A stretch of 64,000 bases of DNA, from contig NZ_CP132339.1 of the NCBI RefSeq assembly GCF_030944405.1, positions 4,092,001 through 4,156,000 of the forward strand, read 5' to 3'. The stretch is from Janthinobacterium sp. J1-1. Its GTDB lineage: Bacteria; Pseudomonadota; Gammaproteobacteria; Burkholderiales; Burkholderiaceae_D. Under the pieces are notes generated by a model, which was not told where the DNA came from, searched no databases, and worked only from the letters and a program-made list of their open reading frames with translations. How positions within the stretch are numbered: the first letter of the stretch is position 1; every line of letters begins with the position of its first letter. A program made the translations under genes and the position numbers. Shown in pieces: positions 25,791 to 34,417 of this stretch.

Positions 25791-28178
25791 ATGAAGCCCC
25801 TGACCATGTACAATAATATTCACACTCTCAAGCCACGCGCCTTGCCCCTGGCCTTGTTCCTCGCTTTTTCTTCCGGCGCGTCGCTGGCCGCCGATGCCGT
25901 GGATGCCGCCGCCAGCCTGGCCGCGGCGGAAGGGGGCGTGGTGGTGGTGACCGGCACGCGCGACACGCGCCGCTCGGCCGATGAAAGCCTCAGCCCTATC
26001 GACGTCATCAGCGCCAAGGACTTGCAGCGCACGGGGCAGACCGACTTGCGCGATGCGCTGGTCAAGCTGCTGCCGTCCGTGAACCGGCTGGCGCAGGCGG
26101 GCGACGCGGCCAATCTCACCAGCGCGCTGACCTTGCGCGGCCTCAGTCCCAACCATGTGCTGCTGCTGATCAACGGCAAGCGGCGTCATACCTCGGCCAA
26201 TATCTCGGCCGATCCGGGCGCGCAGCAGGGCGCCACGCCGGTCGACCTTGACCTGATACCCGTCAGCGCCGTCGACCATATCGAGGTGCTGCGCGACGGC
26301 GCGGCCGCCCAGTATGGCTCGGACGCCATCGCCGGGGTGATCAACGTGATTCTGAAATCGTCGGCGCAGGGCGGCAACGTCACAGTCAACAGCGGCCAGT
26401 ACTACAAGGGCGACGGCTTTACCCTGGGCAGTTCGGCCGATATCGGCCTGCCGCTCGGCGAAGACGGTTTCGTGCACCTGAGCGCGGAAACCAAGCGCCA
26501 TGACCACAGCGTGCGCAGCGGCCCGGACGAGCGCACCGGCACCGTGGTCAACCGCACCTTGGGTGACCCGAAAAGCCGGCGCGAAGCCGTCGGCGTCAAT
26601 GCCGGCTATGCGCTGGGCACCACCGAGCTGTATGCCTTCGGCAGCGTGGCGCACCGGGATGGCGAAAGCGTGCAGAACTACCGCCTGCCGAATCGCTTGC
26701 CGCAGCTGTATCCGAACGGTTTCAGCCCGGTCGAGACCAGCAACGAGCAGGACGGTTCGCTGACGGCCGGCGTGCGCGGCGAACAGCTGGCCGGCTGGCG
26801 CTGGGATCTGAGCGGGACCTACGGCGTGGACAACGTCAAGATTGGCATGCGCGACTCGGCCAATACCGACCTGTATGCGGCCACCGGCGCCACCCCGACC
26901 TCGTTTCACCTGGCCAGCTACAAGAATACCCAGTGGGGCGTGAACCTGGACGTGGCGCGTCCGTTCGACGTCGGCCTGCCGGCACCCTTGTCGGTGGCGC
27001 TGGGCGCCGAGTACCGGCGCGAGACCTATGACGTGGGCGCAGGCGACGCGGCATCGTCGTACGGCAGCGGTTCGCAGGCCCTGCCTGGCCTGTCGGCCAT
27101 CAGCGCGGGCAAGCACGGCCGCACCATCTCCGCCGCCTATGCCGACCTGTCGACCAAATTGAGCCGGCAATGGGAAGCGGAGCTGGCGGCCCGCCATGAA
27201 CGCTACAGCGACGCCGGCAACACCACCAATGCCAAGCTGTCCGCGCGCTTCCAGGCCAGCGAACGCTATGCCTTGCGCGGCACGCTGAGCACGGGTTTTC
27301 GCGCGCCGTCGCTGGCGCAGGAGTACTACACCAGCCTGGCGGTCTCGCCGACCACGGCCGGCGGCCAGCTGGCCGTCAATTCGGTGGCTGCGCGCAGCCT
27401 GGGCGCCAGCGCATTGAAACCGGAAAAGTCGCGCAGCATCAACCTGGGCCTGGTGGCGCAGCCGTGGGACAGGTTCAACCTGACGGTCGACGCCTACCGC
27501 ATCGAGATCCGCGACCGCATCATCCAGGGCGGCACCTACACGGGCGCCACCGCCATCAACGCCCTGACGGCCGCCGGCATCAGCCTGCCGACAGGCCTGT
27601 CGTCGGTCAGCGCCAGCTATTTTGCCAATGGCGTCGACACGCGCACCCAGGGCGTGGACGTGGTGGCCACCTACACCACCAATCTGGGGGCGGGGCGCAT
27701 AGACTGGGACCTGGGTGGCAACGTCAATACCAGCTCCATACTGCGCACGGCCGTCGACACCAATGGCAGGCCGCTGCTGAACGCCCAGCAGGCCGGCTAT
27801 CTGACCACCTCGACGCCGAAAAACAAGGTGATACTGGGCGGCGTGTGGAGCCAGGGGCCTTGGGGCGTCAGTCTGCATGCCACGCGCTATGGCAAGACGT
27901 CGACCGAAGCGACCTTTTATTCGGGGCCGAACATTTATTCGACGTCGGTGTTCAACCATATCGAAAACGCGCCGCGCACCCTGACCGACCTGGAAGTGCG
28001 CTACGCCGTCAGCAAGAAGCTGCAGCTGGCCCTGGGCGCCAACAATCTGTTCGACGTCTATCCGAGCAAGGTGCCGCTGGCCAGCCGCTATCTTGGCGTG
28101 TACCAGTACGACACGGCCGCCTCGCAGACGGGCTTCAACGGAGGCTATTATTATGTACGCGCTTCCTATGCGTTCTAG
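25791..28178 (+). CDS. TonB-dependent receptor of the amine-oxidase unit
   Basis: This outer-membrane receptor of up to 795 residues has a signal peptide ending near GASLAA, a TonB-box-like stretch VVVVTGTRD and a plug with SPIDVISAKDL, LRGLSPNHVLLLINGKRRH and VEVLRDGAAAQYGSDAIAGVI in the usual order. A barrel follows, ending YYVRASYAF. The start may be ATG 25791 or ATG 25806. It resembles the receptor at 38432, sharing a 29-base identical block (27619-27647 and 40358-40386) coding YFANGVDTRT. The plug type is common for non-siderophore ligands. The ligand is unknown. Confidence 0.92.
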   Translation: MKPLTMYNNIHTLKPRALPLALFLAFSSGASLAADAVDAAASLAAAEGGVVVVTGTRDTRRSADESLSPIDVISAKDLQRTGQTDLRDALVKLLPSVNRLAQAGDAANLTSALTLRGLSPNHVLLLINGKRRHTSANISADPGAQQGATPVDLDLIPVSAVDHIEVLRDGAAAQYGSDAIAGVINVILKSSAQGGNVTVNSGQYYKGDGFTLGSSADIGLPLGEDGFVHLSAETKRHDHSVRSGPDERTGTVVNRTLGDPKSRREAVGVNAGYALGTTELYAFGSVAHRDGESVQNYRLPNRLPQLYPNGFSPVETSNEQDGSLTAGVRGEQLAGWRWDLSGTYGVDNVKIGMRDSANTDLYAATGATPTSFHLASYKNTQWGVNLDVARPFDVGLPAPLSVALGAEYRRETYDVGAGDAASSYGSGSQALPGLSAISAGKHGRTISAAYADLSTKLSRQWEAELAARHERYSDAGNTTNAKLSARFQASERYALRGTLSTGFRAPSLAQEYYTSLAVSPTTAGGQLAVNSVAARSLGASALKPEKSRSINLGLVAQPWDRFNLTVDAYRIEIRDRIIQGGTYTGATAINALTAAGISLPTGLSSVSASYFANGVDTRTQGVDVVATYTTNLGAGRIDWDLGGNVNTSSILRTAVDTNGRPLLNAQQAGYLTTSTPKNKVILGGVWSQGPWGVSLHATRYGKTSTEATFYSGPNIYSTSVFNHIENAPRTLTDLEVRYAVSKKLQLALGANNLFDVYPSKVPLASRYLGVYQYDTAASQTGFNGGYYYVRASYAF

Positions 28179-28182
28179 GCGG

Positions 28183-28198
28183 CGCGCCCGCGGGCGCG
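28183..28198. repeat. 16-bp perfect GC palindrome
   Basis: CGCGCCCGCGGGCGCG follows the receptor's stop codon by four bases and precedes the LysR gene. It is followed by only TTAA, so it could be a weak terminator or a stall hairpin. Confidence 0.45.
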
Positions 28199-28231
28199 TT
28201 AAGATGGCATTTTGGAGGTTACCGGAACAGC

Positions 28232-29158
28232 ATGCCCATGAAGATAGATGACATCAGCGCCTTTGTCGCCGTCGTGCGCAACCACTCCGTCAGCGCGGCG
28301 GCCGAGTCGCTGCGCCTGACGCAGTCGGCCATCACGCGCCGCGTGCAGAATTTCGAGCAGGACCTGGGCGTCGAGCTGCTCGACCGCAGCGTCAAGCCGC
28401 CGCGCCCGAACGCCACCGGCAAGCGGGTCTTCGAGCAGTGCAGCAAGGTGCTGCTGGAAGTGGACCGCCTGCGCGACCTGGTGCAGAACGACCAGGCGCC
28501 TACCGGCGTGTTTCGCATCGGCGTGATCCAGACCGTGGGCGACATGGTGCTGCTCGATACCCTGCAGCGGCTGAACGCGGCCTTTCCCGGCCTGCACACG
28601 GAAGTGGCGTCGGGCTGGGGCGCCCAGCTGCTGGAACGGGTGGCCAACGCCGAGATCGACGCGGCCGTGGCCCTGTTCCCGGCCACCAAGGTGCTGCCCG
28701 AAGGCCTGGTCGGCCGCGCGCTGGGCCGGCTGGAACTGGTGGTGGTGGCGAAGAAGGGCAGCATGCCGCGCCGCAGCTACAAGCTGCGCGAGCTGTATGA
28801 CGTGGGCTGGGTGCTGAACCCTGACGGCTGCGGTTTCCGCGCCGGCCTGGCGCGCACGCTGGCGCAGCAGGGCCTGTCGTTCAAGCTGAACCTGGAAACC
28901 TTCGGCACCGACCTGCAACTGGGCCTGGTGGCCAACGGCGCGGGCCTGGGCCTGATGCCGCTGCCGATACTGGAGCGCAGCCGCCACCTGGCGCAGCTCG
29001 ACATCATCAACGTCAGCGACTTCAAGCCGCTGCTCGATATTTGGCTGATCCAGGCGCAACTGCCGGGACCGGTGCAGCACGCGATCGATTTCGTGGCGCA
29101 GGCGGTGGGGGAGGCGTTTGCGGCGCCGGCGCCGGTGCAGAAGGTGAGGGCGGTGTAG
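28232..29158 (+). CDS. LysR-family transcriptional regulator
   Basis: This 308-residue LysR-type regulator has an N-terminal helix-turn-helix with ISAFVAVVRNHSVSAAAESL and the recognition helix LTQSAITRRVQNFE. An effector-binding domain starts near residue 95. A GGAGG at 28214-28218 precedes ATG 28232; ATG 28238 is an alternative. It lies between the two halves of the sulfur region, both preceded by the same promoter element, and is therefore the best local candidate for regulon control. CysB-type control is an alternative. It is in line with the receptor gene and may be part of its operon. Confidence 0.9.
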   Translation: MPMKIDDISAFVAVVRNHSVSAAAESLRLTQSAITRRVQNFEQDLGVELLDRSVKPPRPNATGKRVFEQCSKVLLEVDRLRDLVQNDQAPTGVFRIGVIQTVGDMVLLDTLQRLNAAFPGLHTEVASGWGAQLLERVANAEIDAAVALFPATKVLPEGLVGRALGRLELVVVAKKGSMPRRSYKLRELYDVGWVLNPDGCGFRAGLARTLAQQGLSFKLNLETFGTDLQLGLVANGAGLGLMPLPILERSRHLAQLDIINVSDFKPLLDIWLIQAQLPGPVQHAIDFVAQAVGEAFAAPAPVQKVRAV

Positions 29159-29203
29159 CAGCAGGCAGTTGTTAGCATGATTTTCACCCTGAAAGCAACT
29201 ACC

Positions 29204-29244
29204 GGGTCGGACCCTAGGGTTCGACCCCAGCCTTTTTTGGGGTC
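29204..29244. repeat. Two competing hairpins before the sulfonate operon
   Basis: GGGTCGGACCC and GGGTTCGACCC are near-complementary around TA (29204-29227). The second arm's GACCCC (29223-29228) can instead pair with GGGGTC (29239-29244) around a T-rich loop. The element resembles GGGGTCGGACCC-type intergenic repeats of Oxalobacteraceae (from memory). It may act as the terminator of the LysR transcript. Confidence 0.5.
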
Positions 29245-29305
29245 AACGATTAAAAATATTGTCCTGCAACATTATTCTTAAAAATCATATATCAATAGAA
29301 TAAAC

Positions 29306-29327
29306 AATTAGTTTCGTCATAATCATT
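29306..29327 (+). promoter_or_regulatory. Shared promoter element, copy 2
   Basis: AATTAGTTTcgtCATAATCATT lies 67 bp before the ABC permease start, in an AT-rich stretch. It matches copy 1 (23621-23642) at 19 of 22 positions; only the central triplet differs. It is the likely main promoter or activator site of the 29395-45493 run. Confidence 0.6.
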
Positions 29328-29394
29328 TGCTCCCTATACTGAATTTCATCGGCTCTGGATCACGCCAGCAGCCACTTCAGAACAGGGAAGCCAG

Positions 29395-30225
29395 ATGTCA
29401 GTTTCTACCTCCGCCAGCAGTCCTCCGCAACAAGAACCCATCGCGGCCAGCCGCAAGCGTCCCTTCCTTTCCGCCGTCCTTGAACGCGCCATCAGCCCGC
29501 TGATTTTGCTGGCGGCATGGGAAATCGCCGCCCGCACCGGCGTGCTGCCCGAGCGCGTGCTGGCGGCACCGTCGCAGATATTGACCACCATGGGCGAGCT
29601 GATACTGTCCGGTGAAATCGGCAGCAATGTGGTGGTGTCGCTGCGCCGCGTGCTGATCGGCCTGGCCGTCTCGCTGTCGCTGGGCACGGCGCTGGCCTTG
29701 ATCGCCGGCCTGTCGCGGCGCGGCGAAGTGGCGGTCGATTCGCCGATGCAGATGGCGCGCACCCTGCCGTTCCTGGGGCTGGTGCCGTTGTTCATTCTGT
29801 GGTTCGGCATCGGCGAATTCACCAAGATCGCGCTGATCGCGTTTGCCACCACCTTCCCGATGTATTTGACCCTGTACAGCGGCATTCGCGGCATCGATTC
29901 GAAACTGGTCGAGGCGGCCCGCCTGTTCGGCCTCTCCTACCCGCAGCTGATCGTGCACGTGATCCTGCCCGGCGCCTTGCCCTCGTTCCTGGTCGGCCTG
30001 CGCTATTCGCTGGGCGTCAGCTGGTTGTCGCTGGTGGCCGTCGAGCAGATCAACGCCACGGCGGGTCTCGGCTACCTGATCAACAACGCCCGCGACTTCA
30101 TGCGCACCGACATCATCGTTGTCTGCCTGCTGGTCTACAGCTTCCTGGGCCTGGCCACCGACTTCCTGGTGCGCGCCATCGAACACCACGCGCTGGCCTG
30201 GCGCCCGACTTTTATCAAGGATTGA
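29395..30225 (+). CDS. ssuC: ABC transporter permease, SsuC/TauC type
   Basis: This 276-residue inner-membrane permease of the nitrate/sulfonate/taurine ABC family has about six helices. The conserved cytoplasmic loop that contacts the ATPase reads EAARLFGLSYPQLIVHVILP, followed by GALPSFLVGLRYSLGVSWL, as in SsuC. It is the first gene of the long sulfur run, directly upstream of the ATPase gene (two-base gap). Aliphatic sulfonate or a related organosulfur anion is the likely substrate. Taurine cannot be excluded. Confidence 0.9.
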   Translation: MSVSTSASSPPQQEPIAASRKRPFLSAVLERAISPLILLAAWEIAARTGVLPERVLAAPSQILTTMGELILSGEIGSNVVVSLRRVLIGLAVSLSLGTALALIAGLSRRGEVAVDSPMQMARTLPFLGLVPLFILWFGIGEFTKIALIAFATTFPMYLTLYSGIRGIDSKLVEAARLFGLSYPQLIVHVILPGALPSFLVGLRYSLGVSWLSLVAVEQINATAGLGYLINNARDFMRTDIIVVCLLVYSFLGLATDFLVRAIEHHALAWRPTFIKD

Positions 30226-30227
30226 AC

Positions 30228-31079
30228 ATGACGACTCTGGAACTGGACCGACCACACGCAGCCGCCCCGGCGCAGCGTGCCACGCACTCGGGAGTGCAAG
30301 CCGCCAGCGCCGCCGTGCGGGCGCGCCAGGTCAGCAAGCGCTTCGGCGCCAATGTGATCCTCGACCGGCTGGACCTCGATATCCGCCCCGGCGAATTCGT
30401 CGCGCTGCTGGGTCGCAGTGGCTCGGGCAAGACCACTTTGCTGCGCGCGCTGGCTGGCCTCGACCAGATCAGCTCCGGCACCCTGGACGTGCCATCGGCG
30501 CGCGCCGCCGTGTTCCAGGAGCCGCGATTGATGCCGTGGAAGCGCGCCTGGCGCAATGTCACCCTGGGCCTTGATATCGCCCAGCCGCGCGAGCGGGCCA
30601 GGCAGGCCTTGCAGGAAGTGGGGCTGGCGCACCGCGAAAATGCCTGGCCGGCCACCCTGTCGGGCGGCGAAGCGCAGCGCGTGGCATTGGCCAGGGCCCT
30701 GGTGCGCGAACCGCAGCTGCTGCTGCTCGACGAACCGTTTGCCGCCCTCGACGCCCTGACGCGCATCCGCATGCACCAGCTGATCCTGGACCTGTGGCGC
30801 CAGCACAAACCGTCGGTGCTGCTGGTCACCCACGACGTCGATGAAGCCGTGCTGCTTGCCGACCGTGTGCTGGTGCTGGACCAGGGCCGCATCGCCGCCG
30901 ATATCGCGATTACCCAGCCGCGTCCCCGCAGCGCGCAGCAGCCCCAGTTCCAGCAGGTGCGCGCCCAGCTGCTTGCCCTGCTGGGCGTGGAACTCGATTC
31001 GCTGCCGGCGCCAGCGGTCGAAACAGCCGTCGCGGCGCCTTTGGCCAGCCCATTCAACTTCAGTAATTTTTCGGTGTAA
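30228..31079 (+). CDS. ssuB: ABC transporter ATP-binding protein, SsuB/TauB type
   Basis: This 283-residue ATPase has Walker A GRSGSGKTT, Q-loop VFQEPRLMPW, signature LSGGEAQRVALARAL, Walker B LLLLDEPF and the switch histidine in LLVTHDVDEA. EPRLMPW is characteristic of the nitrate/sulfonate/taurine subgroup. It energises the SsuC-type permease. An N-terminal extension of about 30 residues rich in Ala and Pro precedes the nucleotide-binding fold. Two SsuA-like binding proteins further along (37348 and 40923) probably feed the same permease. Confidence 0.92.
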   Translation: MTTLELDRPHAAAPAQRATHSGVQAASAAVRARQVSKRFGANVILDRLDLDIRPGEFVALLGRSGSGKTTLLRALAGLDQISSGTLDVPSARAAVFQEPRLMPWKRAWRNVTLGLDIAQPRERARQALQEVGLAHRENAWPATLSGGEAQRVALARALVREPQLLLLDEPFAALDALTRIRMHQLILDLWRQHKPSVLLVTHDVDEAVLLADRVLVLDQGRIAADIAITQPRPRSAQQPQFQQVRAQLLALLGVELDSLPAPAVETAVAAPLASPFNFSNFSV

Positions 31080-31081
31080 CC

Positions 31082-32311
31082 ATGTCCTCATCCATCCTGC
31101 ACCTGCCCACTTCCTCGCACCAGCACCAGCTGGACAGCCCGCAATTTGCCTCGTTGCTGGCTGAATTGACGGCCCGATTTGCCGCCGGCGCGGCACAGCA
31201 CGACCGCGAGGCCAGCTTCCCGCACGAGAACTTCGAGCATCTGCACGAACTGGGCCTGCTGGCGCTGACCGTGCCGCGTTCCCTCGGCGGCCTGGGCGCC
31301 AACCTGGAACAGACGGCGAGAGTCGTTGCCGCCGTGGCGCGCGGCGAACCGTCCACCGCGCTGGTGCTGACCATGCAGTATCTGCACCATGCGTCGAACA
31401 AGCACGCCACGCGCTGGCCGCGCCATCTGCTGGAACGGGTGGCGCGCGAGGCGGTGGAAGAGGGCGCGCTGATCAATGCGCTGCGGGTGGAACCGGACCT
31501 GGGCACGCCGGCCCGTGGCGGCCTGCCCGCCACCACGGCGCGCCGTACGCCCGAGGGCTGGCGCATCAGCGGCCGAAAAGTGTATTCGACGGGCGTGCCG
31601 CGCCTGACCTGGCTGGCCGTGTGGGCCCGCAGCGACGACGCGCTGCCGCTGGTGGGCAGCTGGCTGGTGCACAAGGACACGCCCGGCATCACCATCGTCG
31701 AGACCTGGGATCACCTGGGCATGCGCGCCACCGGCAGCCACGACGTGGTTTTCGACGACGTGCTGGTGCCGCTGGACCATGCGGTCGACGTGGCGCCGTT
31801 TGGTACGGCGCAGGAACTGGACGCCGAACTGCTGACCTGGATGTCGGTGCTGCTTTCTTCGATCTACGACGCTGTCGCCCGCTCGGCGCGCGACTGGCTG
31901 GCGCAGTGGTTGCAAGAAAGGGTGCCGGCCAACCTGGGCGCGCCTTTATCGAGCCTGCCGCGCTTCCAGGAGGCGCTGGGCCTGATCGACACCTGGCTGT
32001 TTTCCAACGCCACCCTGATCGCCTCGGCGGCTGCCGGGCGCATCGCGCCGAATGACAGCTTCCGCATCAAATACCTGGTCACCAACCAGGCGATACAGGT
32101 GGTGGAAAAAGCCATCGAATTGAGCGGCAATCCGGGCCTGTCGAACGCCAACCCCTTGCAGCGCCATTACCGCGACGTGCTGTGCAGCCGCATCCACACG
32201 CCGCAGAACGACACCATTTTAATCAACAGCGGCCGCGCCGCATTTGCAGCACTGTCCGCCCTTGCCACGTCTCTCCCACCCGTCACCACTACCACGAAGG
32301 AAGCAAAATGA
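31082..32311 (+). CDS. SfnB/DszC-like acyl-CoA-dehydrogenase-fold flavoprotein
   Basis: This 409-residue protein has the acyl-CoA dehydrogenase fold. It has the helical N-terminal domain (LLALTVPRSLGGLGA), a middle beta domain (GWRISGRKVYSTGVPRL, then GMRATGSHDVVFDDVLVPLD) and a C-terminal helical bundle. In sulfur-assimilation clusters such proteins (SfnB, DszC, DmoA partners) act as FMN-dependent monooxygenases on sulfones or thioethers and not as CoA dehydrogenases. It overlaps the following monooxygenase start (ATGA), so the two are probably made together. The substrate is inferred only from context. Confidence 0.85.
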   Translation: MSSSILHLPTSSHQHQLDSPQFASLLAELTARFAAGAAQHDREASFPHENFEHLHELGLLALTVPRSLGGLGANLEQTARVVAAVARGEPSTALVLTMQYLHHASNKHATRWPRHLLERVAREAVEEGALINALRVEPDLGTPARGGLPATTARRTPEGWRISGRKVYSTGVPRLTWLAVWARSDDALPLVGSWLVHKDTPGITIVETWDHLGMRATGSHDVVFDDVLVPLDHAVDVAPFGTAQELDAELLTWMSVLLSSIYDAVARSARDWLAQWLQERVPANLGAPLSSLPRFQEALGLIDTWLFSNATLIASAAAGRIAPNDSFRIKYLVTNQAIQVVEKAIELSGNPGLSNANPLQRHYRDVLCSRIHTPQNDTILINSGRAAFAALSALATSLPPVTTTTKEAK

Positions 32312-33426
32312 GCATCGAATTCATCGGCTTTAGCGCCACCCAGGAAGTGTCCGAAACCGTGCTGGGCACGGGTCCCGTCGTCAACAAGGCTTTCCTGGGC
32401 GCCGTCGCCCGCGCCCACGAATACGCGGGGTTCGACCGCGTGCTCGTGGCCCACGGCAGCGGCTCCGTCGACGGCTTCCAGGTCGCCTCGTATATCGCCT
32501 CGCAAACGGAAAAGCTGGGCATCCTGCTGGCGCACCGTCCGGGCTTTGTCTCGCCGACCCTGGCCGCGCGCCAGCTGGCCACGCTGGACCAGTTCAGCGA
32601 TGGCCGCCTGGCCGTGCACATTATCAGCGGCGGCGACGACACGGAACAGCAGCGTGACGGCGACTTTTTGAATCACGACCAGCGCTATGCGCGCAGCGAC
32701 GAATTCCTCGATGTCGTCAAGCAGACCTGGAGCAGCAGCGGCCCGTTCGACCACGACGGCGCCATCTACAAGGTCAAGGGCCAGAACGCCGGCGTGCGTC
32801 CGGTGGCGGGCAACCATCTGCCGATCTATTTCGGCGGCTCCTCGGAAGCGGCGATCGACGTGGCCGGCAAGCATGCGGACGTGTATGCGCTGTGGGGCGA
32901 ATCGCTGGCGCAGGTGGAAGAGATTATCGCCAAGGTGCGTGCGGCGGCCGCCAAATACGGCCGCGCCGACCAGATCCGTTTCAGCCTGTCGCTGCGCCCG
33001 GTGCTGGCCGAGACGGAAGAACAGGCCTGGGCCAAGGCCGACGCCATCCTGGCAAAAGCCACCGCCAAGGTCCAGCATAACCCGCATTTCAGCGGCCGCC
33101 CGCAGCAGCCCGTCAATGTCGGCTCGCAGCGCCTGCTGGCCACGGCCGCCAACGGCAAGGTGGTCGACGAGCGCCTGTGGACGGGCATCGCCGCGCTGAC
33201 CAAGGCGGCCGGCAATTCCACGGGACTGGTGGGCACGCCGGAACAGGTGCGCGACGCGCTGTTGAAATACTGGGAATTGGGCGTGACCACGTTCCTGATC
33301 CGCGGTTTCGACCCGATCCAGGACGCGCTGCAATACGGCCGCGAGCTGATCCCGCTGGTGCGCGCGGCGATTGCCGAACGCGAAGCGCACGCCGCGCAGC
33401 CCGATGCCACCCGCCTGGCCGCCTGA
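32308..33426 (+). CDS. SsuD/MsuD-like FMNH2-dependent alkanesulfonate monooxygenase
   Basis: This 372-residue luciferase-like (LLM) flavin-dependent monooxygenase is aligned by eye with SsuD at LAHRPGFVSPTLAARQLATL, the GDFLNHDQRYARSDEF helix, LPIYFGGSSEAA and YALWGESLAQV. SsuD enzymes cleave alkanesulfonates to aldehyde and sulfite using reduced FMN. The overlap with the SfnB-like gene and the Ssu transporter genes upstream support an organosulfur role. No SsuE-type flavin reductase is in this run; the flavin reductase at 52783 is a distant candidate. Confidence 0.88.
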   Translation: MSIEFIGFSATQEVSETVLGTGPVVNKAFLGAVARAHEYAGFDRVLVAHGSGSVDGFQVASYIASQTEKLGILLAHRPGFVSPTLAARQLATLDQFSDGRLAVHIISGGDDTEQQRDGDFLNHDQRYARSDEFLDVVKQTWSSSGPFDHDGAIYKVKGQNAGVRPVAGNHLPIYFGGSSEAAIDVAGKHADVYALWGESLAQVEEIIAKVRAAAAKYGRADQIRFSLSLRPVLAETEEQAWAKADAILAKATAKVQHNPHFSGRPQQPVNVGSQRLLATAANGKVVDERLWTGIAALTKAAGNSTGLVGTPEQVRDALLKYWELGVTTFLIRGFDPIQDALQYGRELIPLVRAAIAEREAHAAQPDATRLAA

Positions 33427-33438
33427 GAAGAGACCGAC

Positions 33439-34383
33439 ATGACTGCCTTGACCATCGCCAGCCAGTTCGACCCCAGGGTCAATGCGCTGCTGGCCGCACA
33501 AGCCGGCTTGCCGGTGCTGGACCTGGCACCCGGCCCTTTGACCGCGCTGCCCGACGCCGACATCCTGTTCGTGCTGCCGGCGCCGAAAGGCCAGAGTCTG
33601 CTGGCGACACAAGCGCCAGAACAATGGCCGTCGCGCGTGCGCTGGGTGCAGCTGGCCTCGGTCGGCATCGATTACTACCCGCCCTGGCTGTTCCAGGGGC
33701 CGGTGGTGACCTCGGCGCGCGGCACGGCGTCCGACGCGATCGCCGAATACGTGCTGGCGGCGATTTTTTCCGCCACCAAGCGCATACCCGAGATCTGGCT
33801 GGGCGACGCCGGCGACTGGCGCCGTTTGTCGCTGGGCCTGGTCAAGGGATCGACCCTGGGCCTGTACGGCTTCGGTTCCATCGGCCAGGCCTTGGCGCAG
33901 CGCGCGCTGGCGCTGGGCGTGAAGGTCATCGCCTTGCGCCGCTCCGGCGCGCCGTTCGAGATAGCTGGCGTGGAAGCGGTGGCCGATCTCGCCACCTTGC
34001 TGCAGCGCTCCGACCACCTGGTGCTGGCCGCGCCATCCACGCCCGAGACCCATCACGTGATCGATGCTGCCGCGCTGGCCCATGCCAGGCCACATCTGCA
34101 CCTGATCAATATCGCGCGCGGCAACCTGGTCGACCACGCGGCGCTGCATGCGGCGCTCGATGCGGGCCAGCTGGCGCTGGCGACGCTGGACGTGACGGAG
34201 CCTGAACCGCTGCCCGCCGGCCATGCCTTCTATACGCACCCGAAAGTGAGGCTGTCGCCGCATATCTCGCCCAGCACCGACGCCATCGTGCCGGCCCTGA
34301 TCGATAAATTCTTGCACAACCTGCGCCATTTCCGCGCCGGCACGCCGTTGAGCGACGTGGTCGACACCGCGCGCGGCTATTGA
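33439..34383 (+). CDS. D-2-hydroxyacid dehydrogenase family protein
   Basis: This 314-residue NAD(P)-dependent dehydrogenase has nucleotide-binding GLYGFGSIGQALAQRAL (GxGxxG) near residues 140-155, substrate-binding Arg in NIARGNLVD, catalytic Glu in DVTEPEPLP and His in LSPHIS. Together these give the Arg-Glu-His set of the family. It is placed between the SsuD-like monooxygenase and a class II aldolase. It could oxidise or reduce a carbon skeleton left after C-S cleavage, such as a 2-hydroxy or 2-oxo acid. This is inference; sulfolactate-type substrates are possible. Confidence 0.9.
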   Translation: MTALTIASQFDPRVNALLAAQAGLPVLDLAPGPLTALPDADILFVLPAPKGQSLLATQAPEQWPSRVRWVQLASVGIDYYPPWLFQGPVVTSARGTASDAIAEYVLAAIFSATKRIPEIWLGDAGDWRRLSLGLVKGSTLGLYGFGSIGQALAQRALALGVKVIALRRSGAPFEIAGVEAVADLATLLQRSDHLVLAAPSTPETHHVIDAAALAHARPHLHLINIARGNLVDHAALHAALDAGQLALATLDVTEPEPLPAGHAFYTHPKVRLSPHISPSTDAIVPALIDKFLHNLRHFRAGTPLSDVVDTARGY

Positions 34384-34417
34384 CGCCACTGAATAAACCA
34401 CAGAACAAGGAAACGTC

